Positions 59,474-64,000 of a stretch of DNA of 64,000 bases are shown here, one piece after another. The stretch spans positions 184,320 through 248,319 of the forward strand of contig DAZV01000047.1 of the NCBI GenBank assembly GCA_002083825.1, given 5' to 3'. A program made the position numbers and the translations under genes. How positions within the stretch are numbered: the first letter of the stretch is position 1; each line of letters begins with the position of its first letter. The notes beneath the pieces were generated by a model. That model saw only the letters and a program-made list of their open reading frames with translations. It made no database searches and had not been told where the DNA came from. The DNA is from Candidatus Sericytochromatia bacterium S15B-MN24 CBMW_12. GTDB lineage: Bacteria > Cyanobacteriota > Sericytochromatia > S15B-MN24 > UBA4093.

Positions 59474-61677
59474 CAGGGCCTCCCGTCGGGTGCCGCGCAG
59501 CGGCTCGCGAGGAATAACAGGTGTCGGGGTGCGGGCTCTCCGCCTTCGCGCGCGTAGGAGCACGAGAGGTGAAGGGCGCGTTCGGCCCGGGTGATCCCCA
59601 CGTAGAGCAGTCGCAGACGCTCGCCGATCATCGCGGCCTTGGCCTCCGCTTCCAGCACGGCCTTCGGGGGGAGCCCGTCGCGCGAACCTCGCCTGATCGC
59701 GGTTTCGGCCATCAAGGGCGCCACGTCCCCCACGTAGGCCTGCGGTCCCATCCAGGGGAAGTCCGAGTTGTTGCCCCATGGCCCGAAACCCAGGGCGGGG
59801 AGCCAGACGGCCTCGAACTCCGCTCCCTTGGAGCGATGCATGGTGAGAACTTGCAACTGGCCGGGTTCGGGCTTGGCGAGGGTCGGGTCCTGGCTGAGCA
59901 GCTCCCCCCGTTTGGCGGCGGCCCGCAGCTGGGCGAACTCCCGGCGGATGCCTTCCCAGGGGTTGCCGGGAGCGGGATCGGCGAGTGCCAGTTGCCGTCG
60001 CGCCGCCCGCAGCGCCTTGGCCGCGATCAGGGGCGCGTCGGGATCCGCGAAGAACGACTCGGCGATGAGGGGCAGCAGCTCCTCGGCGGGCAGGTGGCGC
60101 GCATCCAGCAGTTGTCGCAGGTAGCCGGCCACCGTCAGGATGGCCCCGTAGTCCTGCTCGGCCAGCGCGGGCGGTCGCCTGGGAGGCAGATCGAACTCAG
60201 GGTAGACGAGGGATGCCAGGGGGGTTTCCTTGAGAAAGCGCTTTGCTGTCTCGGGCGCGGCCCAGCCGCCGGCCGTGCTGGGAGTTTCTTGGTGTCGGTG
60301 CTCGAGCCAGGCCTGGACGAGTCCCCGGAAGGTCGTCTCGGCGCCCGAGCCCGAGCGCGCCAGCAGGTCCAGGAAGCCATCCAGGACTTTCAGGGTGTCG
60401 TAGGTCGACACGCTCCGCAGTCCTCCTTCGAAGAGCGGGATCTTCAGGGCCCGGGCGGTCTCGGCGTAACGCTTCACGTCGGCGTTCCGATAGAGCAGCA
60501 CCGCCGCCGTCGCCTGCGGATGCTCGCGCAGAAAGCTTCTCACCGAGAGCAGGACCCGTTCCCGCTCCTCGTCGGGGCTCGCGTAGACCTTCCAGGTCGG
60601 GGGCCCATGAGGCTCGGGGTTCGGTCGTCCCGCGGTCGCCGCCCGGATCGCCTGCGCCGCGAAGGCCGTGGCCACCTCGGGAACCGGGTGCGTCCCCGTG
60701 ACCTCGACCAGGGCGTTGGCGAGATCGATCACGGTGCCGGCGCTGCGACTCGACTCGTCCATGCGCTCGTGGCGCCCTTGCGCCTCCAGCGCGCGGCAGA
60801 AGTCCCGGAAGAACGCGGGGTCGTTGAACGTGAAGGTGGTCGTGATCGCCTGGTTGGGGTCTCCCACCCGCACGAGGTTGCCGCTTCCTCCCCAACCTCG
60901 GTCCGTGAGCACCGAGATGAGCTCATGCTGCGAGGGGGTCGAGTCCTGGGCTTCATCCTCCAGGACGAAGGAGTAGCGCCGGTGAAAGAAGTCGAGGAGG
61001 TCGGGATCGGTCTTCAGGAGCGTGATGGCGCGCTGGACCTGGTCGTCGAAGTCCACCAAACCATCCTTCTGCTGGGCCGCGAGGTAATGGCGATAGAGAA
61101 ACGGCACTTCGGGCTGGCTTTCGCCGAGGAGGGCGTCGAGCCGCGCCGCGTCCATGCGGAAGTGCTTGGCGGCCGAGATGAGCCGGCGGGCGTTTCCGGC
61201 GGCCGCCTCCTGGGGGTCATGGCCTTCGCGGTTGGACGCGTAGCGCTTCCGCCAGGCGCCTTCGGGATCGACCTCTTGCTCGAAGCGCCGCATGCCGTCG
61301 ACCAGGATGCGCCGCTGCTCGATCTCGGTCAGAACCACGAGCGGGCGTTCGCCTTCCGAGTCGTTGCCATGGGCGGCCTGATGGCGCTTGAGGATCGACA
61401 GGCAGAAGGCATGGATCGTCATGGCCTGGAGTCCGTAGGCCGTGAGTCCCTGCTCGGCGAGCGCGCTCGCGATTCGCCCCTTGAAGTTGGCCGCCGCGCT
61501 GCGCATGTAGGTGAGGATCAGGATCTGCTTGGGCGAGACTCCCAGGTCCCTGACCAGCCTCACCGCCAGGTGCGTCAAGATGAAGGTCTTTCCGGCTCCC
61601 GGCACGGCCGAGATCGCGAGCTTGCCTTCCCGGTAATCGAGGATGCGCCGCTGAGCGGGACGTAGATTCAGCGTCAT
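59473..61677 (-). CDS. UvrD/Rep-family helicase, AddA-like without nuclease domain
   Basis: 734 residues. Motifs: AVPGAGKTFILTHL (Walker A, about 24-37), ILTYMRSAAANFKGRI, LEDEAQDSTPSQ (II), VRVGDPNQAIT (III), VLTMHRSKGAEFEAVWLP (V) and LLYVGITRAERAL (VI). All core SF1A motifs are present, so the enzyme is probably active. There is no C-terminal nuclease domain, unlike AddA; the separate gene after it supplies one. ATG at 61677 overlaps the next gene by ATGA. Confidence 0.9.
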   Translation of the reverse strand: MTLNLRPAQRRILDYREGKLAISAVPGAGKTFILTHLAVRLVRDLGVSPKQILILTYMRSAAANFKGRIASALAEQGLTAYGLQAMTIHAFCLSILKRHQAAHGNDSEGERPLVVLTEIEQRRILVDGMRRFEQEVDPEGAWRKRYASNREGHDPQEAAAGNARRLISAAKHFRMDAARLDALLGESQPEVPFLYRHYLAAQQKDGLVDFDDQVQRAITLLKTDPDLLDFFHRRYSFVLEDEAQDSTPSQHELISVLTDRGWGGSGNLVRVGDPNQAITTTFTFNDPAFFRDFCRALEAQGRHERMDESSRSAGTVIDLANALVEVTGTHPVPEVATAFAAQAIRAATAGRPNPEPHGPPTWKVYASPDEERERVLLSVRSFLREHPQATAAVLLYRNADVKRYAETARALKIPLFEGGLRSVSTYDTLKVLDGFLDLLARSGSGAETTFRGLVQAWLEHRHQETPSTAGGWAAPETAKRFLKETPLASLVYPEFDLPPRRPPALAEQDYGAILTVAGYLRQLLDARHLPAEELLPLIAESFFADPDAPLIAAKALRAARRQLALADPAPGNPWEGIRREFAQLRAAAKRGELLSQDPTLAKPEPGQLQVLTMHRSKGAEFEAVWLPALGFGPWGNNSDFPWMGPQAYVGDVAPLMAETAIRRGSRDGLPPKAVLEAEAKAAMIGERLRLLYVGITRAERALHLSCSYAREGGEPAPRHLLFLASRCAAPDGRP

Positions 61678-64000
61678 GCCGAGCCCTCCGTGATGGGCGC
61701 GAGGCGGGGGTTGAGGACGGTTTCCAGGATGGAGGGAAGCTCTCCGAGGTTCTCGCGGCCTTCGGCATCGACCAGGCAACCGTGAAGGTGCAGGCCCTCG
61801 GTGGGTTTCACGCAGGAGGCGAAGAGGACCCGCGCGAGTTTCTCGTTCATCATGCGTTGCTCGTCCTCGAGGGTGAATCGGCCGCCCGGCCAGCGCTGCG
61901 AGAGGATCCGGGAGTTGGTGAGCTCCTTGCGATCGGGCTTCCACCAGCGTTCGGAGCCGAGGTCGAGCATGAAGAGGTGCCGCAGGACCTCGCTCGGCGT
62001 GCGGTAGGCGCGTTCGGCGAGTTGGTTGGCGGTGCTGAGCATGAGCGCATCTCGGCGGGGCTCGCGCTTGAAGAAGGGGCGTTCGAGGATCGGGCTGGAT
62101 GCCAGGTGCTCCATGAAGCGGCGTCCGCTCTCGGCTTCGCCGTCGGGGTCACAGCGGCGGTCGACGTGGCGGAACTCGGCGGCCACCTCGATCAGCTGTC
62201 CTATCTGGCTGATCTCGCGCTGCATGCGTTCGTCGGGTTCGCCCGAGCCCTTGCTGCTCGCGAAGGGGACGTAGATCCGGGCGAAGGCGTCCCGGAAGAA
62301 GGTGGAGAAATCGTCGAGAGGGCGCGCCTTGCCATGCTCGAGCCAGAGGTGGAAGCGCTCGAAGCGCGCGTGGGCGGACTCGGGGAACTGAGGCGCGAGC
62401 AGGCGCAGGGATTCGGGCGTCACGAGCCCCGTGTCGGCGAAGAGCAGCTCTCCCGCCTTGGCGAGCCGGAGCGGGTCGAGCCCGGTCACGTGCTCGAGGA
62501 GTTCCAGCAGTTCGAAAGACGAGGGAACGGTCTTCCAGCCCGGGTAGGCGAGCTTCGCCAGCGTCAGGAGCAGCCGCGCGGAGTGGTAGTCCGTCAGGCG
62601 GTTGGTGCCGGCGAAGACGTAGAGCGAATGCCCGAGTCGCTCGATCTGACGCCGGATCGTCCAGATCACCAGCGGGTCCAGGGTCGGCACCACGAGCGCG
62701 ATTTCGGCCGGCGGAACCGTTCGAAGCAGGGTCTCCAGCTCGCGACCCACGGCATCCACCATCTCCGGGTAGGTGACGTGGTCGAGCCGGAGCGTCACCT
62801 TCTCCGGAGGCGCGGCCAGCGGGCGCGGCGAGCCCAGGAGCGTGTCGTGGAGCGCGCGACCTAAGCCCAGGAACGGCAACGTCGGCCTGAGCTCCGCGGC
62901 GGGGCTCATCCGGGAGGCGAGAGCGCGCGCGCCGTACGGGTCGGCGCCGACGTACTCGCGCAAGCCTCCCTGGAAGATCTCCAGCGCCGGCGCTTCGGGA
63001 TCGTCTTCTTGCAGGGTGACGTAGGCCGTGAGGCCCGCTTCGCAGAGTTCCCGGTAGAAAGCCAGAAAGCGGGGCGACGTTTCGTCGAGATTTTCCAGGA
63101 GCAGGTGGCTCGTCGTGGCGAGCAGGTGCTCGCGGTAGTGCGGTTCCTTCCAGAGGATGCCGAGGTAGAGATCCTGCGCGAGGGCGAAGTCCAGGATGCG
63201 GTGCTCCAGCATGCCTTCCAGATAGCGCACGAGTATCCGGCGTACCTCCGTGATCAGCCGCTGTGACTGAGGAGCGGGATCCGAGCCCGCGGATAGCCGG
63301 CGCGCGACCTCGCACGCGAGGGACTCGCATGGGGGGCCGCCTCCCGGGTTCACCAGAGAGGCTCCGTTTTCGATGGATCGCCCCAGCGCGTCGAGCATCT
63401 GGACGTTTTGCATGGGGCGCGGGGTGGCGGCCTTGGAGAGCAGCGCGTCGTCGCCGTCTCTCAGATCGGCGCTGAAGCGCTCCATGAGGTGCTGCGCTAG
63501 GGTGACCTCGACGAAGAGGGGCGCGTCGACCGCTTTCGAGGTGGGGAGGTTCATGCGCTCGAGTTGCGCCTCGACGAGGGGCCAGAAGCGGGTGAGTTCG
63601 CGGCGCACCCACGAGATGGGAGTAAAGACCCGCTCTTCGCCCGTGGGGACGGCGAGGCCATCCGAGGTCGTGCCGGGGCGCAGGCTCGGAGCGATGTGTT
63701 CGGGGGGCTCGCCCTTGAGCAGGCTGGTCCAGGCCGTGCGGGTGGAGGATTCGAGCAGGACGAGGATCCGGCCGCTCGCGACGCCCCCCTCCACCCAGTG
63801 GCGGTAGCGATCCCAGAGGGTAGCCGACAGGGGAGCGCCCGGCAGTCCCCGCCCGATCTCGGCGGTCGCGAAGGGTGCGTCGGACGGGATGGGACGGGTG
63901 GGGCTCGGGGGGAGGGGAGCGGCGGGATCGCCCTCTCGCTCGCGGCGTTCGCGAAGCTCGGTGAGTTCGCGCTCGATGTCCGCGAGCATGGCGGAGCGGT
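61674..64000 (-). CDS. AddB-like helicase-nuclease partner (N-terminus beyond window)
   Basis: At least 771 residues. Weak UvrD-fold features are seen (ALVVPTLDPLVIWTIRRQIERLG, VFAGTNRL), but there is no intact Walker A in the visible part. It is probably an inactive helicase-like scaffold as in AddB or RecC. The first ATG in view (63989) lacks a ribosome site and the frame stays open to the edge, so the true start probably lies outside. Its stop overlaps the helicase ATG. Confidence 0.65.
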   Translation of the reverse strand, partial: RSAMLADIERELTELRERREREGDPAAPLPPSPTRPIPSDAPFATAEIGRGLPGAPLSATLWDRYRHWVEGGVASGRILVLLESSTRTAWTSLLKGEPPEHIAPSLRPGTTSDGLAVPTGEERVFTPISWVRRELTRFWPLVEAQLERMNLPTSKAVDAPLFVEVTLAQHLMERFSADLRDGDDALLSKAATPRPMQNVQMLDALGRSIENGASLVNPGGGPPCESLACEVARRLSAGSDPAPQSQRLITEVRRILVRYLEGMLEHRILDFALAQDLYLGILWKEPHYREHLLATTSHLLLENLDETSPRFLAFYRELCEAGLTAYVTLQEDDPEAPALEIFQGGLREYVGADPYGARALASRMSPAAELRPTLPFLGLGRALHDTLLGSPRPLAAPPEKVTLRLDHVTYPEMVDAVGRELETLLRTVPPAEIALVVPTLDPLVIWTIRRQIERLGHSLYVFAGTNRLTDYHSARLLLTLAKLAYPGWKTVPSSFELLELLEHVTGLDPLRLAKAGELLFADTGLVTPESLRLLAPQFPESAHARFERFHLWLEHGKARPLDDFSTFFRDAFARIYVPFASSKGSGEPDERMQREISQIGQLIEVAAEFRHVDRRCDPDGEAESGRRFMEHLASSPILERPFFKREPRRDALMLSTANQLAERAYRTPSEVLRHLFMLDLGSERWWKPDRKELTNSRILSQRWPGGRFTLEDEQRMMNEKLARVLFASCVKPTEGLHLHGCLVDAEGRENLGELPSILETVLNPRLAPITEGSA

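Noticed and set aside
59521..61665. A 714-codon open frame on the plus strand
   Set aside because: It mirrors the UvrD helicase, which shows all SF1 motifs on the other strand. No domain or ribosome site supports it.
1..64000. CRISPR arrays, rRNA and tRNA genes
   Set aside because: No regularly spaced short repeats were noticed. No rRNA core sequence or tRNA cloverleaf with GTTCRA plus CCA-type acceptor was found on reading. A tRNAscan run was not possible.

Overview
The window is a high-GC bacterial chromosome segment from a flagellated organism with lipoproteins and surface glycans. Nothing in it fixes the taxon. Flagellin genes with FliA-type promoters, CsaB and WecG with FtsEX, lipoproteins and nucleotide-sugar pathways fit a diderm, possibly a non-photosynthetic relative of the Cyanobacteria (Sericytochromatia/Melainabacteria-like), but this is an inference. 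No rRNA, tRNA or CRISPR array was seen. Many starts are GTG or TTG with a clear AAGGAG-type site, and genes often overlap by 1-14 bases.

Layout. 1-2.4 kb: the end of a sensor kinase, a MerR/TipAS regulator with its own operator-promoter, and a decayed GC-rich repeat block. 2.4-5.9 kb: an overlapping csaB-wecG-ftsE-ftsX operon (envelope polymer and division). 6.1-12.3 kb: a stand-alone MshEN-like repeat protein (probable c-di-GMP sensor), two uncharacterised proteins and three lipoproteins, two of which share a new repeat domain. 12.4-17.9 kb: late flagellar genes (glycosyltransferase, fliT, fliS, fliD, flaG, fliC) with two excellent FliA (sigma-28) promoters.

17.9-50.1 kb: about 32 kb, all on the minus strand, of glycan assembly genes next to flagellin. 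It holds TPR glycosyltransferases, a Maf-type (DUF115) transferase, an acyl-AMP ligase directly before a four-domain SGNH-ACP-GT2-TPR protein, a glycosyltransferase with a C10 tract at its start, tailoring enzymes (SDRs, ADH, methyltransferase, radical SAM, aminotransferase, E1 alpha/beta), a heptose-type module (SIS isomerase and a reversed HldE-like fusion), a legionaminic-acid pathway (legB, legC, legG, legI, legH, ptmE-like) and GDP-fucose synthesis (gmd, fcl). The likely job is building and attaching nonulosonic acid and other sugars, perhaps acylated, to flagellin or the surface.

50.4-54.7 kb: a structured 6S-like RNA, then tsaE, tsaB and rimI. A nucleotidyltransferase cassette splits tsaE from tsaB, and the last codons of tsaE are duplicated at the far side. 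A Phd/PIN toxin-antitoxin pair follows. 54.8-64 kb: a Pro-rich hydrophobic protein, a KGG stress protein, recJ, and a three-gene AddAB-like set (Fe-S PD-(D/E)XK nuclease, UvrD helicase, AddB-like partner that runs off the window). A dispersed repeat of about 110-140 bp occurs three times, each time giving the stop codon of a neighbouring gene.
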